Shown one piece after another: positions 35,629 through 48,135 of a DNA stretch of 64,000 bases. The position numbers and the translations under genes are program-made. The first letter of the stretch is position 1, and the number at the start of each line of letters is the position of its first letter. The notes beneath the pieces are model-generated. The model was not told the origin of the DNA. It was given only the letters and a program-made list of their open reading frames with translations, and ran no database searches. The stretch comes from Bos javanicus (lineage: Eukaryota > Chordata > Mammalia > Artiodactyla > Bovidae). Location: the NCBI RefSeq assembly GCF_032452875.1, contig NW_026893842.1, forward strand, positions 1 to 64,000. The letters run 5' to 3'.

Positions 35629-37183
35629 GCTAATCCCTTGATTCAGCAGACCCTGATCACGTGACTGAGCAGGCCCTGATCACGTGGCTGAGCATGCACT
35701 GATCACGTGACTGAGCATGCACTGATCACGTGACTGAGAGGCACTGATCACGTGACTGAGAGGCACTGATCACGTGACTGAGCATGCACTGATCACGTGA
35801 CTGAGAGGCACTGATCACGTGACTGAGAGGCGCTGATCACGTGACTGAGGGGCGCTGATCACGTGACTGAGAGGCGCTGATCACGTGGCTATCATGCACT
35901 GATCACGTGCTTCAGGAGGCAATAATCAAAGAGCTGAGCAGGCACTAATCACTTGGCTAAGAGGGCACTAATCACGGAGAGGAGCAGGAAATCGTCAAGG
36001 AGCTGAGCAAACTGTAATGAAGTGGTTAAGCAGACTCTAAACACGTGACGCAGCAGGCTCTACACCCGTGACTGAGCAGACACAATTTGGGCAGCTCAGC
36101 AGACACCAATGGTGCAGCTCAGCAGACACAAATGGTGCAGCTCAGCAGACACCAATCATGCAGCTCAGCAGGCAATACTCATGGAGCTGAGCAGGCAGGA
36201 ATCACTCAGCTCAGCAGGCAAAGATCAAGGAGCTGAGCAGACTGCCATTAAGTGGCTAAGCAGACTCTAAACACGTGACTCAGCAGGCTTGACACCCGTG
36301 ACTGAGCACACACGAATCTTGCAGCCCAGCAGACAATACTCCTGGAGCTGAGCAGGCAGGAATCACGCAGCTCAGCAGACAGTAATCAAGGAGCTGAGCA
36401 GGCACGAATCACGCAGCTCAGCAGGCAATAATCCTGGAGCTGAGCAAGCAGGAATCACGCAGCTCAGCAGGCAATAATCAAGAAGCAGAGCAGGCAGGAA
36501 TCAGGCAGCTCAGCAGCCAATAAGCAAGAAGCTAGCAGTCAGGAATCGCGCAGCTCAGCAGGCAATAATCATGGAGCTGAGCTGGCAGGAATCACGCAAC
36601 TCAGCAGGCAATACTCACGGACCTGAGCAGGCAGGAATCACGCAACTTAGCAGGCAATAATAATTGGAGCTGAAGGCTGTAATGAACTGGATAAGCAGAC
36701 TCTAATCACGTGATTCAGCCGGCTCCTCTCTGGGGACTGAGCAGGCACTTATTATGCAGCTCAGCAAGCAAAAATCATGGAGCTGAGCAAGCAGGAATCA
36801 CGCAGCTCAGCAGGCAATAATCATGGAGCTGAGCAAACAGGAATCACGCAGCTCAGCAAGCAATAATCAAGAAGCTGAGCAGGCAGGAATCACGCAGCTC
36901 AGCAGGCAATAAATATGGAGCTGAGCAAGCAGGAATCACGCAGCTCAGCAGGCAATAATCAAGAAGCTGAGCAGGCAGGAATCACGCAGCTTAGCAGGCA
37001 ATAATCATGGAGCTGAGCAGACTGTAATGAAGTGGCTAAGCAGACTCTAATCACGTCACTCAGCCGGCTCCTAACCCGGTCTTGAGCAGGCACTAATCAC
37101 GCAGCTGAGCAGGGACTAATCACACAGCTGATCAGGCACGAGTCAGGCAGCTGAGCAGGGATTAAGCATGCAGCTGAGCAAGC
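35629..37183. repeat. HOR unit 24 (1555 bp, A)
   Basis: Canonical layout. Private change CAGCAAGCAATAATC near 36856 where other Q-bearing units have CAGCATGCAATAATC. Confidence 0.92.
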
Positions 37184-38782
37184 GCTAATCCCTTGATTCA
37201 GCAGACCCTGATCACGTGACTGAGCAGGCCCTGATCACGTGGCTGAGCATGCACTGATCACGTGACTGAGCATGCACTGATCACGTGACTGAGAGGCACT
37301 GATCACGTGACTGAGAGGCACTGATCACGTGACTGAGCATGCACTGATCACGTGACTGAGAGGCACTGATCACGTGACTGAGAGGCGCTGATCACGTGAC
37401 TGAGGCGCTGATCACGTGACTGAGAGGCGCTGATCACGTGGCTATCATGCACTGATCACGTGCTTCAGGAGGCAATAATCAAAGAGCTGAGCAGGCACTA
37501 ATCACTTGGCTAAGAGGGCACTAATCACGGAGAGGAGCAGGAAATCGTCAAGGAGCTGAGCAAACTGTAATGAAGTGGTTAAGCAGACTCTAAACACGTG
37601 ACGCAGCAGGCTCTACACCCGTGACTGAGCAGACACAATTTGGGCAGCTCAGCAGACACCAATGGTGCAGCTCAGCAGTCACAAATGGTGCAGCTCAGCA
37701 GACACCAATCATGCAGCTCAGCAGGCAATACTCATGGAGCTGAGCAGGCAGGAATCACTCAGCTCAGCAGGCAAAGATCAAGGAGCTGAGCAGACTGCCA
37801 TTAAGTGGCTAAGCAGACTCTAAACACGTGACTCAGCAGGCTTGACACCCGTGACTGAGCACACACGAATCTTGCAGCCCAGCAGACAATACTCCTGGAG
37901 CTGAGCAGGCAGGAATCACGCAGCTCAGCAGACAGTAATCAAGGAGCTGAGCAGGCACGAATCACGCAGCTCAGCAGGCAATAATCCTGGAGCTGAGCAA
38001 GCAGGAATCACGCAGCTCAGCAGGCAATAATCAAGAAGCAGAGCAGGCAGGAATCAGGCAGCTCAGCAGCCAATAAGCAAGAAGCTAGCAGTCAGGAATC
38101 GCGCAGCTCAGCAGGCAATAATCATGGAGCTGAGCTGGCAGGAATCACGCAACTCAGCAGGCAATACTCACGGACCTGAGCAGGCAGGAATCACGCAACT
38201 TAGCAGGCAATAATAATTGGAGCTGAAGGCTGTAATGAACTGGATAAGCAGACTCTAATCACGTGATTCAGCCGGCTCCTCTCTGGGGACTGAGCAGGCA
38301 CATATTATGCAGCTCAGCAAGCAAAAATCATGGAGCTGAGCAAGCAGGAATCACGCAGCTCAGCAGGCAATAATCATGGAGCTGAGCAAACAGGAATCAC
38401 GCAGCTCAGCATGCAATAATCAAGAAGCTGAGCAGGCAGGAATCACGCAGCTCAGCAGGCAATAAATATGGAGCTGAGCAAGCAGGAATCACGCAGCTCA
38501 GCAGGCAATAATCATGGAGCTGAGCAAGCAGGAATCACGCAGCTCAGCAGGCAATACTCAAGAAGCTGAGCAGGCAGGAATCGCGCAGCTTAGCAGGCAA
38601 TAATCATGGAGCTGAGCAGACTGTAATGAAGTGGCTAAGCAGACTCTAATCACTTCACTCAGCCGGCTCCTAACCCGGTCTTGAGCAGGCACTAATCACG
38701 CAGCTGAGCAGGGACTAATCACACAGCTGATCAGGCACGAGTCAGGCAGCTGAGCAGGGATTAAGCATGCAGCTGAGCAAGC
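37184..38782. repeat. HOR unit 25 (1599 bp, A)
   Basis: Twelve E-box monomers; P absent, Q present plus an extra 46 bp dimer near 38507-38552. Anchor 4 reads CACTTC at 38651-38656. CAGCAGTCACAAATGG near 37673 is private; CACATATTATG is shared with unit 23. Confidence 0.92.
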
Positions 38783-40336
38783 GCTAATCCCTTGATTCAG
38801 CAGACCCTGATCACGTGACTGAGCAGGCCCTGATCACGTGGCTGAGCATGCACTGATCACGTGACTGAGCATGCACTGATCACGTGACTGAGAGGCACTG
38901 ATCACGTGACTGAGAGGCACTGATCACGTGACTGAGCATGCACTGATCACGTGACTGAGAGGCACTGATCACGTGACTGAGAGGCGCTGATCACGTGACT
39001 GAGGGCGCTGATCACGTGACTGAGAGGCGCTGATCACGTGGCTATCATGCACTGATCACGTGCTTCAGGAGGCAATAATCAAAGAGCTGAGCAGGCACTA
39101 ATCACTTGGCTAAGAGGGCACTAATCACGGAGAGGAGCAGGAAATCGTCAAGGAGCTGAGCAAACTGTAATGAAGTGGTTAAGCAGACTCTAAACACGTG
39201 ACGCAGCAGGCTCTACACCCGTGACTGAGCAGACACAATTTGGGCAGCTCAGCAGACACCAATGGTGCAGCTCAGCAGACACAAATGGTGCAGCTCAGCA
39301 GACACCAATCATGCAGCTCAGCAGGCAATACTCATGGAGCTGAGCAGGCAGGAATCACTCAGCTCAGCAGGCAAAGATCAAGGAGCTGAGCAGACTGCCA
39401 TTAAGTGGCTAAGCAGACTCTAAACACGTGACTCAGCAGGCTTGACACCCGTGACTGAGCACACACGAATCTTGCAGCCCAGCAGACAATACTCCTGGAG
39501 CTGAGCAGGCAGGAATCACGCAGCTCAGCAGACAGTAATCAAGGAGCTGAGCAGGCACGAATCACGCAGCTCAGCAGGCAATAATCCTGGAGCTGAGCAA
39601 GCAGGAATCACGCAGCTCAGCAGGCAATAATCAAGAAGCAGAGCAGGCAGGAATCAGGCAGCTCAGCAGCCAATAAGCAAGAAGCTAGCAGTCAGGAATC
39701 GCGCAGCTCAGCAGGCAATAATCATGGAGCTGAGCTGGCAGGAATCACGCAACTCAGCAGGCAATACTCACGGACCTGAGCAGGCAGGAATCACGCAACT
39801 TAGCAGGCAATAATAATTGGAGCTGAAGGCTGTAATGAACTGGATAAGCAGACTCTAATCACGTGATTCAGCCGGCTCCTCTCTGGGGACTGAGCAGGCA
39901 CTTATTATGCAGCTCAGCAAGCAAAAATCATGGAGCTGAGCAAGCAGGAATCACGCAGCTCAGCAGGCAATAATCATGGAGCTGAGCAAACAGGAATCAC
40001 GCAGCTCAGCATGCAATAATCAAGAAGCTGAGCAGGCAGGAATCACGCAGCTCAGCAGGCAATAAATATGGAGCTGAGCAAGCAGGAATCACGCAGCTCA
40101 GCAGGCAATAATCAAGAAGCTGAGCAGGCAGGAATCACGCAGCTTAGCAGGCAATAATCATGGAGCTGAGCAGACTGTAATGAAGTGGCTAAGCAGACTC
40201 TAATCACGTCACTCAGCCGGCTCCTAACCCGGTCTTGAGCAGGCACTAATCACGCAGCTGAGCAGGGACTAATCACACAGCTGATCAGGCACGAGTCAGG
40301 CAGCTGAGCAGGGATTAAGCATGCAGCTGAGCAAGC
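38783..40336. repeat. HOR unit 26 (1554 bp, A)
   Basis: Canonical layout: 12 E-box monomers, P absent, Q present; no private rearrangement noticed. Confidence 0.93.
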
Positions 40337-41844
40337 GCTAATCCCTTGATTCAGCAGACCCTGATCACGTGACTGAGCAGGCCCTGATCACGTGGCTGAG
40401 CATGCACTGATCACGTGACTGAGCATGCACTGATCACGTGACTGAGAGGCACTGATCACGTGACTGAGAGGCACTGATCACGTGACTGAGCATGCACTGA
40501 TCACGTGACTGAGAGGCACTGATCACGTGACTGAGAGGCGCTGATCACGTGACTGAGGGCGCTGATCACGTGACTGAGAGGCGCTGATCACGTGGCTATC
40601 ATGCACTGATCACGTGCTTCAGGAGGCAATAATCAAAGAGCTGAGCAGGCACTAATCACTTGGCTAAGAGGGCACTAATCACGGAGAGGAGCAGGAAATC
40701 GTCAAGGAGCTGAGCAAACTGTAATGAAGTGGTTAAGCAGACTCTAAACACGTGACGCAGCAGGCTCTACACCCGTGACTGAGCAGACACAATTTGGGCA
40801 GCTCAGCAGACACCAATGGTGCAGCTCAGCAGACACAAATGGTGCAGCTCAGCAGACACCAATCATGCAGCTCAGCAGGCAATACTCATGGAGCTGAGCA
40901 GGCAGGAATCACTCAGCTCAGCAGGCAAAGATCAAGGAGCTGAGCAGACTGCCATTAAGTGGCTAAGCAGACTCTAAACACGTGACTCAGCAGGCTTGAC
41001 ACCCGTGACTGAGCACACACGAATCTTGCAGCCCAGCAGACAATACTCCTGGAGCTGAGCAGGCAGGAATCACGCAGCTCAGCAGACAGTAATCAAGGAG
41101 CTGAGCAGGCACGAATCACGCAGCTCAGCAGGCAATAATCAAGAAGCAGAGCAGGCAGGAATCAGGCAGCTCAGCAGCCAATAAGCAAGAAGCTAGCAGT
41201 CAGGAATCGCGCAGCTCAGCAGGCAATAATCATGGAGCTGAGCTGGCAGGAATCACGCAACTCAGCAGGCAATACTCACGGACCTGAGCAGGCAGGAATC
41301 ACGCAACTTAGCAGGCAATAATAATTGGAGCTGAAGGCTGTAATGAACTGGATAAGCAGACTCTAATCACGTGATTCAGCCGGCTCCTCTCTGGGGACTG
41401 AGCAGGCACTTATTATGCAGCTCAGCAAGCAAAAATCATGGAGCTGAGCAAGCAGGAATCACGCAGCTCAGCAGGCAATAATCATGGAGCTGAGCAAACA
41501 GGAATCACGCAGCTCAGCATGCAATAATCAAGAAGCTGAGCAGGCAGGAATCACGCAGCTCAGCAGGCAATAAATATGGAGCTGAGCAAGCAGGAATCAC
41601 GCAGCTCAGCAGGCAATAATCAAGAAGCTGAGCAGGCAGGAATCACGCAGCTTAGCAGGCAATAATCATGGAGCTGAGCAGACTGTAATGAAGTGGCTAA
41701 GCAGACTCTAATCACGTCACTCAGCCGGCTCCTAACCCGGTCTTGAGCAGGCACTAATCACGCAGCTGAGCAGGGACTAATCACACAGCTGATCAGGCAC
41801 GAGTCAGGCAGCTGAGCAGGGATTAAGCATGCAGCTGAGCAAGC
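40337..41844. repeat. HOR unit 27 (1508 bp, A)
   Basis: Twelve E-box monomers; P absent, Q present. Its 46 bp loss lies between anchors 2 and 3 (near 41128-41142), where the AATAATCCTGG dimer is missing. The same overall length as P+Q- units is therefore reached by a different event. Confidence 0.92.
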
Positions 41845-43398
41845 GCTAATCCCTTGATTCAGCAGACCCTGATCACGTGACTGAGCAGGCCCTGATCACG
41901 TGGCTGAGCATGCACTGATCACGTGACTGAGCATGCACTGATCACGTGACTGAGAGGCACTGATCACGTGACTGAGAGGCACTGATCACGTGACTGAGCA
42001 TGCACTGATCACGTGACTGAGAGGCACTGATCACGTGACTGAGAGGCGCTGATCACGTGACTGAGGGCGCTGATCACGTGACTGAGAGGCGCTGATCACG
42101 TGGCTATCATGCACTGATCACGTGCTTCAGGAGGCAATAATCAAAGAGCTGAGCAGGCACTAATCACTAGGCTAAGAGGGCACTAATCACGGAGAGGAGC
42201 AGGAAATCGTCAAGCAGCTGAGCAAACTGTAATGAAGTGGTTAAGCAGACTCTAAACACGTGACGCAGCAGGCTCTACACCCGTGACTGAGCAGACACAA
42301 TTTGGGCAGCTCAGCAGACACCAATGGTGCAGCTCAGCAGACACAAATGGTGCAGCTCAGCAGACACCAATCATGCAGCTCAGCAGGCAATACTCATGGA
42401 GCTGAGCAGGCAGGAATCACTCAGCTCAGCAGGCAAAGATCAAGGAGCTGAGCAGACTGCCATTAAGTGGCTAAGCAGACTCTAAACACGTGACTCAGCA
42501 GGCTTGACACCCGTGACTGAGCACACACGAATCTTGCAGCCCAGCAGACAATACTCCTGGAGCTGAGCAGGCAGGAATCACGCAGCTCAGCAGACAGTAA
42601 TCAAGGAGCTGAGCAGGCACGAATCACGCAGCTCAGCAGGCAATAATCCTGGAGCTGAGCAAGCAGGAATCACGCAGCTCAGCAGGCAATAATCAAGAAG
42701 CAGAGCAGGCAGGAATCAGGCAGCTCAGCAGCCAATAAGCAAGAAGCTAGCAGTCAGGATTCGCGCAGCTCAGCAGGCAATAATCATGGAGCTGAGCTGG
42801 CAGGAATCACGCAACTCAGCAGGCAATACTCACGGACCTGAGCAGGCAGGAATCACGCAACTTAGCAGGCAATAATAATTGGAGCTGAAGGCTGTAATGA
42901 ACTGGATAAGCAGACTCTAATCACGTGATTCAGCCGGCTCCTCTCTGGGGACTGAGCAGGCACTTATTATGCAGCTCAGCAAGCAAAAATCATGGAGCTG
43001 AGCAAGCAGGAATCACGCAGCTCAGCAGGCAATAATCATGGAGCTGAGCAAACAGGAATCACGCAGCTCAGCATGCAATAATCAAGAAGCTGAGCAGGCA
43101 GGAATCACGCAGCTCAGCAGGCAATAAATATGGAGCTGAGCAAGCAGGAATCACGCAGCTCAGCAGGCAATAATCAAGAAGCTGAGCAGGCAGGAATCAC
43201 GCAGCTTAGCAGGCAATAATCATGGAGCTGAGCAGACTGTAATGAAGTGGCTAAGCAGACTCTAATCACGTCACTCAGCCGGCTCCTAACCCGGTCTTGA
43301 GCAGGCACTAATCACGCAGCTGAGCAGGGACTAATCACACAGCTGATCAGGCACGAGTCAGGCAGCTGAGCAGGGATTAAGCATGCAGCTGAGCAAGC
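41845..43398. repeat. HOR unit 28 (1554 bp, A)
   Basis: Canonical layout. Carries the TCGTCAAGCAGCTG marker at 42207, 11,127 bp after the copy in unit 21. Private changes: CACTAGGCTAAG near 42167 and GTCAGGATTCGCGC near 42753. Confidence 0.92.
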
Positions 43399-44999
43399 GC
43401 TAATCCCTTGATTCAGCAGACCCTGATCACGTGACTGAGCAGGCCCTGATCACGTGGCTGAGCATGCACTGATCACGTGACTGAGCATGCACTGATCACG
43501 TGACTGAGAGGCACTGATCACGTGACTGAGAGGCACTGATCACGTGACTGAGCATGCACTGATCACGTGACTGAGAGGCACTGATCACGTGACTGAGAGG
43601 CGCTGATCACGTGACTGAGGGGCGCTGATCACGTGACTGAGAGGCGCTGATCACGTGGCTATCATGCACTGATCACGTGCTTCAGGAGGCAATAATCAAA
43701 GAGCTGAGCAGGCACTAATCACTTGGCTAAGAGGGCACTAATCACGGAGAGGAGCAGGAAATCGTCAAGGAGCTGAGCAAACTGTAATGAAGTGGTTAAG
43801 CAGACTCTAAACACGTGACGCAGCAGGCTCTACACCCGTGACTGAGCAGACACAATTTGGGCAGCTCAGCAGACACCAATGGTGCAGCTCAGCAGACACC
43901 AATGGTGCAGCTCAGCAGACACCAATCATGCAGCTCAGCAGGCAATACTCATGGAGCTGAGCAGGCAGGAATCACTCAGCTCAGCAGGCAAAGATCAAGG
44001 AGCTGAGCAGGCACGAATCTCGCAGCTCAGCTAGCAAAAATCAAGGAGCTGAGCAGACTGCCATTAAGTGGCTAAGCAGACTCTAAACACGTGATTCAGC
44101 AGGCTTGACACTCGTGACTGAGCAGACACGAATCTTGCAGCCCAGCAGACAATACTCCTGGAGCTGAGCAGGCAGGAATCACGCAGCTCTTCAGACAGTA
44201 ATCAAGGAGCTGAGCAGGCACGAATCACCCAGCTCAGCAGGCAATAATCCTGGAGCTGAGCAAGCAGGAATCACGCAGCTCAGCAGCCAATAATCAAGAA
44301 GCTAGCAGTCAGGAATCGCGCAGCTCAGCAGGCAACAATAATTGGAGCTGAAGGCTGTAATGAACTGGATAAGCAGACTCTAATCACGTGATTCAGCCGG
44401 CTCCTCTCTGGGGACAGAGCAGGCACTTATTATGCAGCTCAGCAAGCAAAAATCATGGAGCTGAGCAAGCAGGAATCACGCAGCTCAGCAGGCAATAATC
44501 ATGGAGCTGAGCAAACAGGAATCACGCAGCTCAGCATGCAATAATCAAGAAGCTGAGCAGGCAGGAATCACGCAGCTCAGCAGGCAATAAATATGGAGCT
44601 GAGCAAGCAGGAATCACGCAGTTCAGCAGGCAATAATCAAGAAGCTGAGCAGGCAGGAATCACGCAGCTCAGCAGGCAATAAATATGGAGCTGAGCAAGC
44701 AGGAATCACGCAGCTCAGCAGGCAATAAATATGGAGCTGAGCAAGCAGGAATCACGCAGCTCAGCAGGCAATAATCAAGAAGCTGAGCAGGCAGGAATCA
44801 CGCAGCTTAGCAGGCAATAATCATGGAGCTGAGGAGACTGTAATGAAGTGGCTAAGCAGACTCTAATCACGTCACTCAGCCCGCTCCTAACCCGGTCTTG
44901 AGCAGGCACTAATCACGCAGCTGAGCAGGGACTAATCACACAGCTGATCAGGCGCGAGTCACGCAGCTGAGCAGGGATTAAGCATGCAGCTGAGCAAGC
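43399..44999. repeat. HOR unit 29 (1601 bp, A-to-B1 transition)
   Basis: The first half is A-like with 12 E-box monomers; the second half is B1. B1 changes start at the P module (GCTAGCAAAAATC near 44031), then ACACTCGTGACTGAGCAGAC, CAGCTCTTCAGACAG and GGGGACAGAGC. About two dimers between anchors 2 and 3 are missing, and the tail has three AATAAATATGG copies. These losses and gains roughly cancel in total length. Confidence 0.88.
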
Positions 45000-46578
45000 G
45001 CTAATCCCTTGATTCAGCAGACCCTGATCACGTGACTGAGCAGGCCCTGATCACGTGGCTGAGCATGCACTGATCACGTGACTGAGCATGCACTGATCAC
45101 GTGACTGAGAGGCACTGATCACGTGACTGAGCATGCACTGATCACGTGACTGAGAGGCACTGATCACGTGACTGAGAGGCACTGATCACGTGACTGAGGG
45201 GCGCTGATCACGTGACTGAGAGGCGCTGATCACGTGGCTATCATGCACTGATCACGTGCTTCAGGAGGCAATAATCAAAGAGCTGAGCAGGCACTAATCA
45301 CTTGGCTAAGAGGGCACTAATCACGGAGAGGAGCAGGAAATCGTCAAGGAGCTGAGCAAACTGTAATGAAGTGGTTAAGCAGACTCTAAACACGTGACGC
45401 AGCAGGCTCTACACCCGTGACTGAGCAGACACAATTTGGGCAGCTCAGCAGACACCAATGGTGCAGCTCAGCAGACACAAATGGTGCAGCTCAGCAGACA
45501 CCAATCATGCAGCTCAGCAGGCAATACTCATGGAGCTGAGCAGGCAGGAATCACTCAGCTCAGCAGGCAAAGATCAAGGAGCTGAGCAGGCACGAATCTC
45601 GCAGCTCAGCTGGCAAAAATCAAGGAGCTGAGCAGACTGCCATTAAGTGGCTAAGCAGACTCTAAACACGTGACTCAGCAGGCTTGACACCCGTGACTGA
45701 GCACACACGAATCTTGCAGCCCAGCAGACAATACTCCTGGAGCTGAGCAGGCAGGACTCACGCAGCTCAGCAGACAGTAATAAAGGAGCTGAGCAGGCAA
45801 GAATCACGCAGCTCAGCAGGCAATAATCCTGGAGCTGAGCAAGCAGGAATCACGCAGCTCAGCAGGCAATAATCAAGAAGCAGAGCAGGCAGGAATCAGG
45901 CAGCTCAGCAGCCAATAAGCAAGAAGCTAGCAGTCAGGAATCCCGCAGCTCAGCAGGCAATAATCATGGAGCTGAGCTGGCAGGAATCACGCAACTCAGC
46001 AGGCAATACTCACGGACCTGAGCAGGCAGGAATCACGAAACTTAGCAGGCAATAATAATTGGAGCTGAAGGCTGTAATGAACTGGATAAGCAGACTCTAA
46101 TCACGTGATTCAGCCGGCTCCTCTCTGGGGACTGAGCAGGCACTTCTTATGCAGCTCAGCAAGCAAAAATCATGGAGCTGAGCAAGCAGGAATCACGCAG
46201 CTCAGCAGGCAATAATCATGGAGCTGAGCAAACAGGAATCACGCAGCTCAGCATGCAATAATCAAGAAGCTGAGCAGGCAGGAATCACGCAGCTCAGCAG
46301 GCAATAAATATGGAGCTGAGCAAGCAGGAATCACGCAGCTCAGCAGGCAATAATCAAGAAGCTGAGCAGGCAGGAATCACGCAGCTTAGCAGGCAATAAT
46401 CATGGAGCTGAGCAGACTGTAATGAAGTGGCTAAGCAGACTCTAATCACGTCACTCAGCCGGCTCCTAACTCGGTCTTGAGCAGGCACTAATCACGCAGC
46501 TGAGCAGGGACTAATCACACAGCTGATCAGGCACGAGTCACGCAGCTGAGCAGGGATTAAGCATGCAGCTGAGCAAGC
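45000..46578. repeat. HOR unit 30 (1579 bp, B2)
   Basis: Eleven E-box monomers; P and Q present. B2 markers: GGCAGGACTCACG near 45751, AATAAAGGAGCTGAG near 45779, GGAATCCCGC near 45937. GAGTCACGCAGC just before the landmark marks the B domain. Confidence 0.9.
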
Positions 46579-48135
46579 GCTAATCCCTTGATTCAGCAGA
46601 CCCTGATCACGTGACTGAGCAGGCCCTGATCACGTGGCTGAGCATGCACTGATCACGTGACTGAGCATGCACTGATCACGTGACTGAGAGGCACTGATCA
46701 CGTGACTGAGAAGCACTGATCACGTGACTGAGCATGCACTGATCACGTGACTGAGAGGAACTGATCACGTGACTGAGGGGCGCTGATCACGTGACTGAGA
46801 GGCGCTGATCACGTGGCTATCATGCACTGATCACGTGCTTCAGGAGGCAATAATCAAAGAGCTGAGCAGGCACTAATCACTTGGCTAAGAGGGCACTAAT
46901 CACGGAGAGGAGCAGGAAATCGTCAAGGAGCTGAGCAAACTGTAATGAAGTGGTTAAGCAGACTCTAAACACGTGACGCAGCAGGCTCTACACCCGAGAC
47001 TGAGCAGACACAATTTGGGCAGCTCAGCAGACAGCAATGGTGCAGTTCAGCCAGAAAACAATCATGCAGCTCAGCAGGCAATACTCATGGAGCTGAGCAG
47101 GCAGGAATCACACAGCTCAGCAGGCAAAGATCAAGGAGCTGAGCAGGCACGAATCTCGCAGCTCAGCTGGCAAAAATCAAGGAGCTGAGCAGACTGCCAT
47201 TAAGTGGCTAAGCACACTCTAAACACGTGACTCAGCAGGCTTGACACCCGTGACTGAGCACACACGAATCTTGCAGCCCAGCAGACAATACTCCTGGAGC
47301 TGAGCAGGCAGGACTCACTTAGCTCAGCAGACAGTAATCAAGGAGCTGAGCAGGCACGAATCACGCAGCTCAGCAGGCAATAATCCTGGAGCTGAGCAAG
47401 CAGGAATCACGCAGCTCAGCAGGCAATAATCAAGAAGCAGAGCAGGCAGGAATCAGGCAGCTCAGCAGCCAATAAGCAAGAACCTAGCAGTCAGGAATCC
47501 CGCAGCTCAGCAGGCAATAATCATGGAGCTGAGCTGGCAGGAATCACGCAACTCAGCAGGCAATACTCACGGACCTGAGCAGGCAGGAATCACGCAACTT
47601 AGCAGGCAATAATAATTGGAGCTGAAGGCTGTAATGAACTGGATAAGCAGACTCTAATCACGTGATTCAGCCGGCTCCTCTCTGGGGACTGAGCAGGCAC
47701 TTATTATGCAGCTCAGCAAGCAAAAATCATGGAGCTGAGCAAGCAGGAATCACGCAGCTCAGCATGCAATAATCAAGAAGCTGAGCAGGCAGGAATCACG
47801 CAGCTCAGCAGGCAATAATCAAGAAGCTGAGCAGGCAGGAATCACGCAGCTCAGCAGGCAATAAATATGGAGCTGAGCAAGCAGGAATCACGCAGCTCAG
47901 CAGGCAATAATCAAGAAGCTGAGCAGGCAGGAATCACGCAGCTTAGCAGGCAATAATCATGGAGCTGAGGAGACTGTAATGAAGTGGCTAAGCAGACTCT
48001 AATCACGTCACTCAGCCGGCTCCTAACTCGGTCTTGAGCAGGCACTAATCACGCAGCTGAGCAGGGACTAATCACACAGCTGATCAGGCACGAGTCACGC
48101 AGCTGAGCAGGGATTAAGCATGCAGCTGAGCAAGC
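46579..48135. repeat. HOR unit 31 (1557 bp, B2)
   Basis: Eleven E-box monomers; P present. The CCAAT cluster is shortened and mutated (CAGTTCAGCCAGAAAACAAT near 47043), losing about one dimer and both CCAAT boxes. The tail has an unusual order with a repeated AATAATCAAGAAGC module near 47768 and 47814. Confidence 0.9.

Larger units (their letters stand above)
1..44050. repeat. Subfamily A domain of the array
   Basis: Units here are highly similar and differ mainly by presence or absence of 46 or 92 bp modules and by one E-box monomer. Diagnostic states: GAGTCAGGCAGC before the unit landmark, CAGCCGGCTCCTAACCCGG after anchor 4, ACACCCGTGACTGAGCACAC after anchor 2, GGGGACTGAGCAGG after anchor 3, and GAGAGGCACTG within the E-box block. 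The boundary near 44.05 kb is placed by eye where these states start to change. Confidence 0.8.

Noticed and set aside
46973..47188. Open frame of 71 codons in unit 31
   Set aside because: Opens only because the CCAAT region of this unit is rearranged. The sequence is the same monomer-derived low-complexity peptide.
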